Counted from the stretch's first letter, positions 1 to 9,382 are shown. The stretch: DNA of 64,000 bases from Shewanella psychrotolerans (GCF_019457595.1 NZ_CP080419.1:1860001-1924000); one strand, 5' to 3'. A program made the numbers and translations. The notes: generated by a model not told the origin, from the letters alone.

Positions 1-1
1 C

Positions 2-256
2 TTTAAACTCGACAGTGGCGATCCAGAAGCAACCGCTTATTGCGCTATGGCAAAACGTTTTGCAACCGATATTGGCTTTAGCGTATGTGATAGTGCATTG
101 CAGCTTCACGGCGGTTACGGCTATATCCGTGAATACCCATTAGAACGCCATTTCCGCGATGTGCGTGTGCACCAAATACTAGAAGGCACAAACGAGATCA
201 TGCGTTTGATTATTGCGCGTCGTTTACTCGACGATAACGCTAATTCGATTTTGTAG
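2..256 (+). CDS. Acyl-CoA dehydrogenase, C-terminal end (5' partial)
   Basis: Only the last 84 codons are in the window; the frame is open from base 2, so the start lies upstream. The residues match the C-terminal helical domain of acyl-CoA dehydrogenases: an LHGGYGY motif, a conserved RDVR segment and the QILEGTNEIMR motif that contacts FAD across the dimer. The family oxidises acyl-CoA to 2-enoyl-CoA and passes electrons to ETF. An enoyl-CoA hydratase starts 21 bases downstream and hydroxyisobutyrate genes follow, so it is probably the short or branched-chain (isobutyryl-CoA type) dehydrogenase of valine catabolism. The substrate is inferred from context only. Confidence 0.93.
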   Translation, partial: FKLDSGDPEATAYCAMAKRFATDIGFSVCDSALQLHGGYGYIREYPLERHFRDVRVHQILEGTNEIMRLIIARRLLDDNANSIL

Positions 257-277
257 TCCTTGTTAAGGAGAATAAAG

Positions 278-1051
278 ATGACAGCTATTATTGAAAAAGT
301 GATTGGCCATACCGCGGTGCTCACCATGAGCAACCCACCCGCGAACACGTGGACGGCTCACAGTTTACAGTTACTTAAGCAAAAAGTGAGTGAGCTTAAT
401 GCTAACAAAGAGATTTACGCGTTAGTGTTAACGGGTGAAGGTGAAAAGTTTTTTAGTGCAGGTGCCGATCTCAAACTGTTTGCCGATGGCGATAAAGGCA
501 ACGCGGCCACGATGGCTAAACATTTTGGTGAAGCGTTCGAAGCCCTTAGCGCTTTTCGCGGTGTATCGATTGCCGCGATCAACGGTTATGCCATGGGCGG
601 TGGTCTCGAAGTGGCGCTTGCCTGTGATATCCGTATCGCTGAAGCACACTCTGTGATGGCATTGCCTGAGGCGACCGTTGGCTTACTGCCTTGCGCGGGA
701 GGGACGCAAAATCTTACCGCATTAGTCGGTGAAGGTTGGGCGAAGCGGATGATTTTATGTGGTGAACGTGTCGATGCCGATACCGCACTGCAACTGAGGT
801 TAGTCGAAGAGGTAGTGGCTAAGGGCTTGGCCCTAGACACTGCACTAACTTTAGCAGAGAAGGTGGCAAATCAAAGTCCAAGTAGCGTAGCGGTATGTAA
901 GCAGCTTATCCAAGCCGGTCGAGTGATGCCACGTACGCAAGCGCTGCCAGTTGAGCGAGAGTTATTTGTCGGTTTGTTTGATACCAAAGATCAAGCCGAA
1001 GGGGTTAACGCGTTTTTAGAAAAGCGCCAAGCAAAATGGACCAACAGCTAA
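278..1051 (+). CDS. Enoyl-CoA hydratase/isomerase (crotonase family)
   Basis: 257 residues. The frame opens at a TTG at 260, but the ATG at 278 is chosen because AAGGAG sits 7 bases upstream of it. Crotonase signatures are visible: FSAGADLKLF forms the first oxyanion-hole region, AMGGGLEVALACDIR the second, and the glutamates expected in the PEATVGLLPCAGGTQ stretch are present. The enzyme hydrates a 2-enoyl-CoA such as methacrylyl-CoA to a 3-hydroxyacyl-CoA. It lies between an acyl-CoA dehydrogenase and a hydroxyisobutyryl-CoA hydrolase, the order of steps in valine breakdown. Its stop overlaps the next gene's start (TAATG), indicating one operon. Confidence 0.93.
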   Translation: MTAIIEKVIGHTAVLTMSNPPANTWTAHSLQLLKQKVSELNANKEIYALVLTGEGEKFFSAGADLKLFADGDKGNAATMAKHFGEAFEALSAFRGVSIAAINGYAMGGGLEVALACDIRIAEAHSVMALPEATVGLLPCAGGTQNLTALVGEGWAKRMILCGERVDADTALQLRLVEEVVAKGLALDTALTLAEKVANQSPSSVAVCKQLIQAGRVMPRTQALPVERELFVGLFDTKDQAEGVNAFLEKRQAKWTNS

Positions 1052-2181
1052 TGAGTATTCAGCAGAGTAATAGCGTGGTATTTCAAACCCTAGGCACCTT
1101 GTCTGGTAAATTGGTTGGAGTTGCAACGCTTAACGTGGAAAAGGCGCTTAATGCGCTTAATTTAGAGATGATCCAAGCGCTTACCCATCAACTCACTGTT
1201 TGGGCGCAAGATGATAGCATCGCGATGGTGGTGCTAGAGGGGGCTGGTGAAAAAGCATTTTGTGCTGGTGGTGATGTGCGCGCACTTTATCACGCCTCTA
1301 AAGAGATGCAGGGTGAAGTGACCACCATGGCAAGTGAGTTTTTTACCGACGAGTACTATTTAGATCATCTGTTGCACGTTTTCGACAAACCCGTGTTGGT
1401 GTGGGGCGATGGCATTGTGATGGGTGGCGGACTTGGACTTATGGCGGGTGCCAGTCACAGGGTCGTGACCGAACGTTCACGTATTGCGATGCCAGAGGTG
1501 ACCATTGGGCTTTATCCTGATGTAGGAGGGAGCTATTTCCTTAATCGTATGCCTGGGCATATTGGCCGTTTTCTTGGTATGACGGCTTACAATATGAATG
1601 GCGCCGACGCCTATTTCGTTGGCCTAGGCAATCATTATCTTAATAGCGATGATAAACAGCCGCTATTTGACGCCTTAGCCAGTGTCGATTGGGAAAGTGA
1701 TGTAGGAAATAATCACTCTAAGCTCAATGCGTTATTAGAAGCGATGACGAGTCGTTGCGCGATTAAAATGGGTGAGAGTGTCTTGGCACAGCATCAAACT
1801 CTCATTAATGAGTTGATGACCGGAGACTTAAGTCAGATCATGGCAAAAGTCAGCGCTTATAATACAGATCAACCATGGCTCGAACGTGCATTCAATACCA
1901 TGTTAGCCGGAAGCCCATTGAGCCTGCATCTGGTTTATGAACAATCACGTTTAGGCACCGAATTATCACTCGAACAGGTATTTCAGCGCGAGTTGGGGAT
2001 GAGCTGTAATTGCTGCGCTATTGGCGACTTTGTTGAAGGTGTTCGAGCACTATTAATTGATAAAGATCGTCAGCCAAAGTGGAAATATGCCAGTGTCGAT
2101 ACAGTGGATGCACAAATGGTTACACAGTTATTGGCTTCACCATGGCCAGAGGAGTTACATCCGCTCGCCAAGCTTGGATGA
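1051..2181 (+). CDS. 3-hydroxyisobutyryl-CoA hydrolase (HIBCH-like)
   Basis: 376 residues from the ATG at 1051, which overlaps the preceding TAA; an in-frame ATG at 1036 would add five residues. The protein is a long crotonase-fold member (about 370 residues against about 260 for hydratases), typical of HIBCH. Motifs are FCAGGDVRALY, GIVMGGGLGLMAGASHR and AMPEVTIGLYPDVGGSYFL; the acidic residues of the last correspond to the family's catalytic region. It would release free 3-hydroxyisobutyrate from its CoA ester, which the next gene product (MmsB) oxidises. No own promoter is seen, and translational coupling to the upstream hydratase is likely. Confidence 0.92.
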   Translation: MSIQQSNSVVFQTLGTLSGKLVGVATLNVEKALNALNLEMIQALTHQLTVWAQDDSIAMVVLEGAGEKAFCAGGDVRALYHASKEMQGEVTTMASEFFTDEYYLDHLLHVFDKPVLVWGDGIVMGGGLGLMAGASHRVVTERSRIAMPEVTIGLYPDVGGSYFLNRMPGHIGRFLGMTAYNMNGADAYFVGLGNHYLNSDDKQPLFDALASVDWESDVGNNHSKLNALLEAMTSRCAIKMGESVLAQHQTLINELMTGDLSQIMAKVSAYNTDQPWLERAFNTMLAGSPLSLHLVYEQSRLGTELSLEQVFQRELGMSCNCCAIGDFVEGVRALLIDKDRQPKWKYASVDTVDAQMVTQLLASPWPEELHPLAKLG

Positions 2182-2240
2182 CAGAGTGAGTAAGTAACAG
2201 GTTTTCGACAGGGTATAGCCCTTGGGAAAAGGAGCAAGAG

Positions 2241-3140
2241 ATGAGTACAGTTGCATTTATCGGTTTAGGTAACATGGGTGGCCCCATGGCGGTTAACCTA
2301 GTGAAAGCGGGTTTTACAGTTAAAGCGTTCGATCTGTCTAAAGATGCGCTACACCATGTGAGTGAGCAAGGCGCTATTCCTGCACCGAGCGCCTGCGCCG
2401 CTGCAGCAGCGGCAGATATCGTTATCACTATGTTACCTGCAGGCAAGCATGTTCGCGGCTTATATTTAGGTGATGACAATAACAAAGGAATTATCGATGT
2501 TGTTGCTGCGGGCACGCTATTAATCGATTGCTCAACAATAGATGCCCAGAGCGCCCGTTTTGTTGCCGAGCAGGCTAAGGGTAAAGGGCTTGAATTTATC
2601 GATGCGCCAGTATCTGGCGGCACAGCGGGCGCTGCAGCAGGTACACTCACGTTTATCTGTGGTGGCAGTAATAGTGCGTTTGAGCAAGCCCAAGGGGTAT
2701 TAAATGCCATGGGCGCGAATATATTCCATGCTGGAGCCGCAGGTGCGGGTCAAGTTGCCAAAATCTGTAATAACATGTTGTTGTCGGTATTGATGGTCGC
2801 CACAAGCGAGTCGTTACAGATGGGCATTGATCATGGCCTCGACCCTAAAGTGCTTTCTGAGATAATGAAAGTTAGTAGTGGTGGTAATTGGACGCTAGAT
2901 AAATATAATCCTTGCCCAGATGTGATGCCAAGTGTGCCCTCATCGAACGGTTATCAAGGTGGATTTATGGTCGATTTGATGGTGAAAGACCTTGGTCTGT
3001 CCCAAGAAGCGGCATTATTGTCAAACTCAAGTACGCCAATGGGAGCGCTAGCACGCAGTTTATATGTCAATCATGCTCGCCAAGGTAACGGTAAGCGCGA
3101 TTTTTCCAGTATTTTTGAGCAGTTTAATAAGAAAGGGTAA
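2241..3140 (+). CDS. mmsB: 3-hydroxyisobutyrate dehydrogenase
   Basis: 299 residues, start ATG with AAAGGAG about 8 bases upstream. The N-terminal Rossmann fold begins FIGLGNMGGPMAVNL. A substrate-binding DAPVSGG segment follows near residue 120, and a catalytic lysine sits in the AKICNNMLL helix near residue 170. These are the hallmarks of the beta-hydroxyacid dehydrogenase family. It oxidises (S)-3-hydroxyisobutyrate to methylmalonate semialdehyde with NAD+. Its place directly after the CoA hydrolase supports the valine-pathway assignment over tartronate semialdehyde reductase. Confidence 0.95.
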   Translation: MSTVAFIGLGNMGGPMAVNLVKAGFTVKAFDLSKDALHHVSEQGAIPAPSACAAAAAADIVITMLPAGKHVRGLYLGDDNNKGIIDVVAAGTLLIDCSTIDAQSARFVAEQAKGKGLEFIDAPVSGGTAGAAAGTLTFICGGSNSAFEQAQGVLNAMGANIFHAGAAGAGQVAKICNNMLLSVLMVATSESLQMGIDHGLDPKVLSEIMKVSSGGNWTLDKYNPCPDVMPSVPSSNGYQGGFMVDLMVKDLGLSQEAALLSNSSTPMGALARSLYVNHARQGNGKRDFSSIFEQFNKKG

Positions 3141-3144
3141 GTTG

Positions 3145-3903
3145 ATGGATTTAAAAGATAAGGTAGTTGTCATCACTGGTGGCGCAGGCGGACTCGGTTT
3201 TGCGATGGCCCAAGAGTTGGCCGCTGCAGGTGCGAAATTGGCACTTATCGATGTCGATCAAGAAAAACTCGAACGCGCCTGTGCCGATATCGGTGCAGCG
3301 ACCGAAGTTCAAGGTTACGCTTTCGATATTACCGATGAGGAAGATGTCGTCGCAGGTTTTGGTTACATCTTAGAAGATTTCGGTCAAGTGAATGTATTAA
3401 TTAATAATGCCGGTATTTTGTTCGATGGAATGTTAGTTAAAGCCAAAGATGGCAAGGTGACCGATCGGATGTCATTTGCGCAATTTCAAGCGGTGATTAA
3501 TGTTAACCTGACAGGTTCATTCCTGTGCGGCCGTGAAGCGGCAGCGGCCATGATTGAATCTAAGCAGCAGGGCGTGATTATCAATATTTCGAGTCTTGCT
3601 AAGGCCGGAAATATTGGTCAAACCAATTATGCTGCTTCTAAAGCTGGTGTGGCAGCCATGTCTGTAGGCTGGGCTAAAGAGTTAGCGCGCTACAATATCC
3701 GTAGTGCGGCTGTTGCCCCTGGCGTGATTGAAACCGAAATGACAGCAGCTATGAAGCCCGAGGCGTTAGAGCGCTTAGAGAAGATGGTGCCAGTTGGTCG
3801 CCTTGGTCAAGCGAATGAGATAGCATCGACAGTGAAATTTATCATTGAAAATGATTATGTTAATGGTCGTGTGTTTGAAATTGATGGTGGTATTCGTATC
3901 TAA
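3145..3903 (+). CDS. SDR-family 3-hydroxyacyl-CoA dehydrogenase / oxidoreductase
   Basis: 252 residues from the ATG at 3145, 4 bases after mmsB stops; the frame is open further upstream inside mmsB, but GAAAGGG precedes this ATG. It is a classical short-chain dehydrogenase: TGGAGGLGFAMA nucleotide-binding motif, INNAG motif near residue 90, and Ser-Tyr-Lys catalytic residues in ISSLAKAG and NYAASKAG. In a branched-chain degradation operon the likely job is oxidation of a 3-hydroxyacyl-CoA (for example 2-methyl-3-hydroxybutyryl-CoA from isoleucine), although FabG-like activity cannot be excluded. It is the last gene of the operon; a strong terminator follows 23 bases downstream. Confidence 0.9.
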   Translation: MDLKDKVVVITGGAGGLGFAMAQELAAAGAKLALIDVDQEKLERACADIGAATEVQGYAFDITDEEDVVAGFGYILEDFGQVNVLINNAGILFDGMLVKAKDGKVTDRMSFAQFQAVINVNLTGSFLCGREAAAAMIESKQQGVIINISSLAKAGNIGQTNYAASKAGVAAMSVGWAKELARYNIRSAAVAPGVIETEMTAAMKPEALERLEKMVPVGRLGQANEIASTVKFIIENDYVNGRVFEIDGGIRI

Positions 3904-3925
3904 CCAATGCGCGATTCTTGGTTTA

Positions 3926-3950
3926 AAACGGGCGCTTTAGCCCGTTTTTT
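3926..3950 (+). terminator. Rho-independent terminator of the valine/isoleucine operon
   Basis: A perfect 8-bp stem (AAACGGGC / GCCCGTTT) with a 6-base loop, followed by more Ts. It lies just after the SDR gene and would end the acyl-CoA degradation transcript. Confidence 0.9.
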
Positions 3951-4195
3951 ACTTTCAGCTCTAAACTAGCTACTTCAGTCGACTTAATAAGCACGCCAAC
4001 TTGTTTTGAAAGTATTGGGTTCATGATGGCTCGCTAAAGCAGGCTAGGAGAGCTCCCTGCTAGAGGGGGTGATACCAAAGCCAGCTCCCTCAGAAGGTGG
4101 ATTCTTTACTTGTGGTTTCAATAGGCCGTTAAATAAGTGATACTCTAGGATATGAATCAATAGATTTGGGTGAACAAGTGACGGATGGATTTGCC

Positions 4196-4423
4196 ATGTG
4201 GATAGAGAGAATGACCAAGCGTCTGATGCTGTTTGTGGGCATTGTTGGCGTATTGGTAATTTACTTTGGATTTTTTTACCTGCTGTTTAAGCCACAAGCG
4301 TCTGGTACATTACCTTGGTATATATTGCTGTCACCTTGGTTATGTATCTACTTTGGTTTGAGTGTTGATAAGCAGCGTAAGAGTATCGACTGGCTTATGC
4401 AAAAACTGATGTTTAAACGCTGA
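4196..4423 (+). CDS. Small membrane protein, two transmembrane segments
   Basis: About 75 residues from the ATG at 4196; in-frame GTG (4178) and TTG (4166) starts are also possible. A hydrophobic segment rich in LFVGIVGVLVIYFGFFYLL is followed by a second, WYILLSPWLCIYFGL, and then a basic tail, so it should span the inner membrane twice. I do not recognise the family. Its TGA overlaps the ATG of the downstream S9 peptidase, so the two are translationally coupled and probably co-expressed. Confidence 0.65.
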   Translation: MWIERMTKRLMLFVGIVGVLVIYFGFFYLLFKPQASGTLPWYILLSPWLCIYFGLSVDKQRKSIDWLMQKLMFKR

Positions 4424-6483
4424 TGGCCTTTACTAGGACAACGCAATTATTTCGTGCTGGAGTCATATTGATCACAGCGATGGTGTTAGTGTCGTGTCAA
4501 CCTCCATCAAATAAGCAAGAGATAGATGCCAGAAGCGGCCGTATTGTTGCTGACTATGGCAGTTGGCGATCCGTGGTCACTGCCAATGATGTGTATGGTC
4601 CGTCCGATAACATCACTGCGTTGCAAAGCGTCAACGATGCTATCTATTTTACCCAATCGGATGCGGAGCAAGAGGGGCAAGTCGCGCTTTATCGCATGAA
4701 AAATGGTGATAATGTTGTCCAAGTTATCGATGCGTCGTTTGACGTTAGAAGCCGAGTTCATGAATATGGCGGTGCGCCATTTTTGGGCATTGGTCAAAGT
4801 GTATTTGCGGTTAACTATGTCGATCAACGTGTATACCGTATCGCACCCAATCAGCAACCAGTCGCTATCACACCTGAAGACACAAGACATGCTGATTGTG
4901 TCTCTTTTCCTAAAGGTTCTCGTGTTATCTGTGTACGAGAAGATCATCGCCATCAAACCTTACCGAAAGCGAGTATCGTTGCCTTAAATCTCAACTTCGT
5001 CAATGAAGGACAGACCTTAGTATCAGGCAAGGATTTTTATGCGGCACCTCGGATCTCACCTGACAATAAACAGATCGCTTGGATAAGCTGGCAGCAGCCC
5101 AATATGCCTTGGGATAATACAGAACTGTGGATGGCAGATATTGACGCTGAGGGTGTTTTAACGAATGAGCGTCAGTTGCTTAAGGGGTATCAAGGCGCGA
5201 TCACACAACCGCTTTTTAGTCCATCTGGCGAACTCTTTTTTATTGCCGATTTTGATAACTGGTGGAATCTATATCGAGTAAAGCCCGATGGTTCGCCAGA
5301 GAAACTGCTGGATATGGGGGCCGAGTTTGCTGTCCCAGATTGGTATCTCGGTAATCATAATTATGCATTTGAGTCAGACAGTAAAATCGTTGCCGGTTAT
5401 ATGAGTAAAGGTATAACCTCCTTGATCCGTATCGATATCGACACCGGAACATTTGAGTCGATAGCTGCGGAATTTGCGCAAGTAAAGCAAGTCATTAAAG
5501 CCGCTGATGGCATCTATTTTATTGGTAACAAAGTGACACCGGAGAAGGGCATCTATCGTGTTGTTGGCCGAGGTGTCGAGTGGGTATATGAGCCCAAAAT
5601 CCCTGTGATGAAACCTGATTTCATCTCCAGATCTGAGACCATTAGCTGCCCATTAGATCAATCTAAGCAAACGGTGTATGGCTATTTTTATGGCCCCATG
5701 AACCCCCATTTTATTTCGCCAAATGATCAGCGCCCGCCGCTTATTATTATGCTCCATGGTGGGCCAACAGCCAGCGCAAGTTTGAGCTTTCGCCGAGATA
5801 TTCAATTCTGGACCAGTCGTGGTTTTGCCGTGCTCGATCTTAATTATCGGGGCAGTTCCGGTTTTGGTCGTGAATATCGCCAAAGTCTTTATGGCTTATG
5901 GGGGCAAGCCGATGTTGAAGACGCGGTACAGGCTGCCAATTATCTGGTGGAACGAGGATGGGTCGATGGCGATAAGCTTGCCATTCGCGGTACCAGTGCT
6001 GGCGGCTTTACGGTACTGTCGGCGCTTGCGTTTTATGATACGTTCAAAGCTGGCGTGGTTTATTCAGGAATTAGTGACTTAGACTCCCTTGATAAGAATA
6101 CCCATAAGTTTGAGCTAGGGTATTTAGATCAGCTGGTTGGCGATTTAAAGCCGGGCTCTGCGCTTTATCGTGAGCGTTCACCGCTTTATCATTTAGACGA
6201 CCTTAAAGAACCTCTGCTGCTTATTCATGGGATGCAAGATCTATTAGTGCCACCGATGCAATCTTTGGCTATTTTTAATGCCGTGAAACAAAGAGGCGTG
6301 CCCACAGCCTTGCTTCGTTTTGAGGATGAAGGACATGGATTGCAAAAGCCGCGCAATCAAATCGCTGCTCTAGAGGCTGAGCTCTCTTTTTATGGCCAAG
6401 TGTTTGGGTTTGTTCCTAGTGGAAATATTCCCAAACTGATGCTCGAAAATAGCGAATCTTTACCTTCGATGACTAAACACTAA
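4423..6483 (+). CDS. S9 prolyl-oligopeptidase family lipoprotein
   Basis: 686 residues. The N-terminus is a lipoprotein signal peptide with lipobox LVSC, so the mature protein should be lipid-anchored in the envelope. The middle (about residues 60-400) has the repeated SPDNK/SPSGE-type strands of a TolB-like beta-propeller. The C-terminal alpha/beta-hydrolase domain carries the catalytic triad: Ser in GTSAGG near residue 526, Asp in GMQDLLVPP near 606 and His in DEGHG near 637. The family cleaves short peptides, often dipeptides from the N-terminus. The start overlaps the TGA of the preceding small membrane gene. Three copies of a 7-base unit straddle its stop codon. Confidence 0.92.
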   Translation: MAFTRTTQLFRAGVILITAMVLVSCQPPSNKQEIDARSGRIVADYGSWRSVVTANDVYGPSDNITALQSVNDAIYFTQSDAEQEGQVALYRMKNGDNVVQVIDASFDVRSRVHEYGGAPFLGIGQSVFAVNYVDQRVYRIAPNQQPVAITPEDTRHADCVSFPKGSRVICVREDHRHQTLPKASIVALNLNFVNEGQTLVSGKDFYAAPRISPDNKQIAWISWQQPNMPWDNTELWMADIDAEGVLTNERQLLKGYQGAITQPLFSPSGELFFIADFDNWWNLYRVKPDGSPEKLLDMGAEFAVPDWYLGNHNYAFESDSKIVAGYMSKGITSLIRIDIDTGTFESIAAEFAQVKQVIKAADGIYFIGNKVTPEKGIYRVVGRGVEWVYEPKIPVMKPDFISRSETISCPLDQSKQTVYGYFYGPMNPHFISPNDQRPPLIIMLHGGPTASASLSFRRDIQFWTSRGFAVLDLNYRGSSGFGREYRQSLYGLWGQADVEDAVQAANYLVERGWVDGDKLAIRGTSAGGFTVLSALAFYDTFKAGVVYSGISDLDSLDKNTHKFELGYLDQLVGDLKPGSALYRERSPLYHLDDLKEPLLLIHGMQDLLVPPMQSLAIFNAVKQRGVPTALLRFEDEGHGLQKPRNQIAALEAELSFYGQVFGFVPSGNIPKLMLENSESLPSMTKH

Positions 6484-6494
6484 ACACTAAACAC
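6474..6494 (+). repeat. TAAACAC heptanucleotide x3 across a stop codon
   Basis: Three perfect tandem TAAACAC units. The second begins with the TAA stop of the S9 peptidase. A change in copy number keeps a stop in each unit that is in phase, so little effect on the protein is expected. Confidence 0.85.
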
Positions 6495-6529
6495 TAGCAG
6501 TAGGCATTGAGCTAAACTTTAACTACTGC

Positions 6530-6934
6530 TTAAGATTGGCTATCGGAGTTAGTGCTTAGTCCTTTCAATATTGCGCATTCAGGTTGTTCTCCGCCTGTGC
6601 AGGCATGGATTAACTCGCTGAGTTGCAGTTTTAGGCTATTCAGTTTTGCTATGCAACGATTCACTTCTTGCAAGTGAATATTGGCTATCTGTTTTACATC
6701 TTCAGCACTGCGGGATTTATCGCTTTTAAGACTGAGCAGGGTGCGACAATTTTCCAGCGTAAACCCCAGTTCTCGGCAATGGTGCAAAAAATGTAATTCG
6801 TCTATCTGGGCATCGCTGTAGCTACGATAGCCATTGGCATCTCGCTCTGCGCAGACTAAACCAATATCGTGGTAATAACGAATACTTTTTACCGATAAGC
6901 CTGTTTGTTTCGCCACTTCGCCGATTTTAATCAT
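6530..6934 (-). CDS. cueR: CueR, MerR-family copper-responsive regulator
   Basis: 134 residues. The N-terminal MerR winged helix begins MIKIGEVAKQTGLSVKSIRYY, followed by the dimerisation helix and a C-terminal metal loop with two cysteines eight residues apart (CTGGEQPEC), the CueR spacing for linear Cu(I) coordination. MerR regulators bind the overlong spacer of their target promoter and untwist it when metal binds. The gene is divergent from copA, and a matching promoter with a 19-bp spacer lies immediately outside its start codon. This makes CueR a better call than ZntR or PbrR. Confidence 0.95.
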   Translation of the reverse strand: MIKIGEVAKQTGLSVKSIRYYHDIGLVCAERDANGYRSYSDAQIDELHFLHHCRELGFTLENCRTLLSLKSDKSRSAEDVKQIANIHLQEVNRCIAKLNSLKLQLSELIHACTGGEQPECAILKGLSTNSDSQS

Positions 6935-6952
6935 ATTTATATTGCTGACCTG

Positions 6953-6983
6953 TTGACTCTCCCGTTGGGGGAGGGATTAGGCT
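6953..6983 (+). promoter_or_regulatory. copA promoter with CueR operator
   Basis: A -35 element TTGACT (6953-6958) and a -10 element TAGGCT (6978-6983) are separated by 19 bp instead of 17. The spacer carries the CTCCC...GGGAG dyad. This is the layout of CueR-controlled copA promoters in enterobacteria, with which I see many shared positions from memory. It lies 19 bases outside the cueR start codon and 48-78 bases before the copA start. Confidence 0.85.
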
Positions 6984-7030
6984 TAACAATATCTCAATAT
7001 AGAAAGCATTGGTCAACGAGGAAGATGTCT

Positions 7031-9307
7031 ATGGATAAGCTTATTTTTTACGTTCCAACGATGAACTGCGCTAGCTGTGTGGCAAAAATCACCAAGGCGA
7101 TGGACACGATTAAATCCCAGGGTGATCAAAGCATCGAAACCTCGGTAAATCTTGCAGATAAACAAGTGATTGTGACCGGAATTGATGATGCTGAAGTGAT
7201 CGCTAAAGTGTTAAATAGTGCTGGATACCCAGGCAAGCAGGTCATCGATCAGCAGCTGGCGATAACTGAGCGCCAACAGAATGAGCACAAAGAGTACCGG
7301 AAAAGGTTGCTGCAATCGGTAGCCGCACTCGGTGTTGGTATCCCTATGATGTTATGGGGGTTATTGGGTAATGAGATGATGGTCAATACTTCTGCCCAGC
7401 AGATGGCTTGGGGAGCTGTTGGGTTTATTACATTGTTATTGATGGTGTTTACTGGTGGGCATTTTTACCAAGGTATGTACAGTGCGCTTAAGGCAAAAAG
7501 TGCCAATATGGATACCCTTATCGTTTTGGGTACCAGTGCTGCTTGGATCTACTCCATGATGGTGGTCGTTATACCTCAGTGGTTTCCACAAGAGACCCGT
7601 CATGTTTATTTCGAAGCGAGCGTGATGATCTTAGGTTTAATTAACTTAGGTCACGCCATGGAGCTGCGTGCGCGCGGTAAAACCAGCGAGGCGGTAAGTA
7701 AACTCATAGGTTTGCAACCAACAAGTGCGGTTCGGGTTACCGAAAAGGGCGACGAAACGGTCGATATCAAACAGATTAGTATTGGCGATAAATTGCGTTT
7801 AAAGCCTGGGGATAGAGTGGCGCTCGATGGCACAGTGATTGCTGGCGATGCTTTGATTAATGAGGCGATGCTTACCGGAGAACCTGTGCCTGTAAATAAA
7901 AATCCAGGTGATAGCTTAAGTGCTGGGACGGTAAGTGAAAATGGTAGCTTAGTTTATCGAGTAACCGCCAGTCATCAAGAGACCAAATTGGCTAAAATTA
8001 TTGCCTTAGTGCAGCAGGCGCAAACTTCTAAACTGCCGATAGGCCGCCTTACCGATCAGATATCAGCGTATTTTGTACCAGTGGTCGTGATTATTGCCAT
8101 TCTTGCCTCTGCAACTTGGTTTTTCATCGGCCCTGCGCCGCAGTTAAGTCACGCTTTGGTGGTGTTGACATCAGTGCTGATCATCGCCTGTCCCTGCGCA
8201 TTAGGTTTGGCTACTCCTATGTCTATCATGGTTGCAGTTGGCCGAGCAGCGCAGATCGGGGTATTGCTTAAAAATGGCGAGGCGCTGCAAACAGCGAGTA
8301 AAATCACTACCGTAATATTAGATAAAACGGGCACCATCACAGAGGGAAAACCTGCCGTAACCGATGTGGTTAATCTCTCTGTTGATGCCCTTGGAAAGCA
8401 AATTGATGACAATCAGCTTATTACGCTGTTTGCCAGCGCTCAGCAGCGCTCCGAACATCCTTTAGCCAGTGCAATACTCGCCTATGCGAGCGAGAAGGAA
8501 TTGAGCCTGTACGAACCTGAACACTTTACCAATATCAAGGGCCAAGGTATTAGCGCTGATATTGAGGGTCATGCCATTGTGGCGGGAAATCAGAAGTTGA
8601 TGACCGAAAAAGGTATTGACGGTTTAGATCGAGTCGCCTCTCAGGTCAGTGAGTTAGCGGCGAAAGGGAAAACGCCAATCTATTTAGCCGTTGATGGACA
8701 GTTGGCTGCGATAGTGGCGGTGGCTGATCCGATAAAATCAGATGCTAAGGCCGCAATTTCCGCCATGTTGACTCAAGGATTGAAAGTCGTGTTGCTCAGC
8801 GGTGATAACCAACATACCGCCAAAGCGGTGGCGAGTCAGGTGGGGATTAACGATGTCGTTGCAGAGGTCAGTCCCGAGCAAAAACAGCAGCTAGTGCTTG
8901 AGCGTAAGCAAGCCGGTGAGGTGGTGGCTATGGTTGGTGACGGCATTAACGATGCGCCAGCGCTTGCAGAGGCGAATGTCGGTATTGCGATGGGAAGCGG
9001 TACAGAGATTGCGATAGAAAGTGCTGATATCACTTTACTCTCTGAGCGCGTGATGGTGTTAGCCGATACTTTCACGTTGGCCAAGGCTGCCATGGTCAAC
9101 ATTAAACAGAATCTCTTCGGCGCCTTTATCTATAACACCTTAGGGATCCCAGTTGCCGCAGGTGTACTGTTTCCGATCACTGGATGGTTGTTGAGTCCTG
9201 TGGTGGCTGGTGCAGCCATGGCGCTTTCATCGCTAACCGTCGTTACTAACGCTAATCGGCTGAGAGGTGTCGCGCTCAGTGACTCTCGAGCTACTTTGAT
9301 TAAATAA
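7031..9307 (+). CDS. copA: Cu(I)-exporting P1B-type ATPase CopA
   Basis: 758 residues from the ATG at 7031, which has GAGG 9 bases upstream; ATG 7025 is in frame but too close to that site. One N-terminal heavy-metal-associated domain carries MNCASC. The transmembrane metal site is the CPC motif in IIACPCALG, the phosphorylation site is DKTGT, and SEHPLA and GDGINDAPA mark the ATP-binding and hinge regions. The family pumps Cu(I) from cytoplasm to periplasm. The divergent cueR and the long-spacer promoter point to induction by copper. A single metal-binding domain is on the short side for CopA but common. Confidence 0.95.
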   Translation: MDKLIFYVPTMNCASCVAKITKAMDTIKSQGDQSIETSVNLADKQVIVTGIDDAEVIAKVLNSAGYPGKQVIDQQLAITERQQNEHKEYRKRLLQSVAALGVGIPMMLWGLLGNEMMVNTSAQQMAWGAVGFITLLLMVFTGGHFYQGMYSALKAKSANMDTLIVLGTSAAWIYSMMVVVIPQWFPQETRHVYFEASVMILGLINLGHAMELRARGKTSEAVSKLIGLQPTSAVRVTEKGDETVDIKQISIGDKLRLKPGDRVALDGTVIAGDALINEAMLTGEPVPVNKNPGDSLSAGTVSENGSLVYRVTASHQETKLAKIIALVQQAQTSKLPIGRLTDQISAYFVPVVVIIAILASATWFFIGPAPQLSHALVVLTSVLIIACPCALGLATPMSIMVAVGRAAQIGVLLKNGEALQTASKITTVILDKTGTITEGKPAVTDVVNLSVDALGKQIDDNQLITLFASAQQRSEHPLASAILAYASEKELSLYEPEHFTNIKGQGISADIEGHAIVAGNQKLMTEKGIDGLDRVASQVSELAAKGKTPIYLAVDGQLAAIVAVADPIKSDAKAAISAMLTQGLKVVLLSGDNQHTAKAVASQVGINDVVAEVSPEQKQQLVLERKQAGEVVAMVGDGINDAPALAEANVGIAMGSGTEIAIESADITLLSERVMVLADTFTLAKAAMVNIKQNLFGAFIYNTLGIPVAAGVLFPITGWLLSPVVAGAAMALSSLTVVTNANRLRGVALSDSRATLIK

Positions 9308-9382
9308 CTCGCGCTGTTGTCATTAGTGGTTATCGTTTTAGGGCGAGTTAAAGTTGCTAAATTTAGCCTAAATCGCTATAGT

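Noticed and set aside
2120..2710. 196-codon antisense frame over mmsB
   Set aside because: It mirrors a well-supported gene, has no ribosome site, and its composition is that of a shadow frame.
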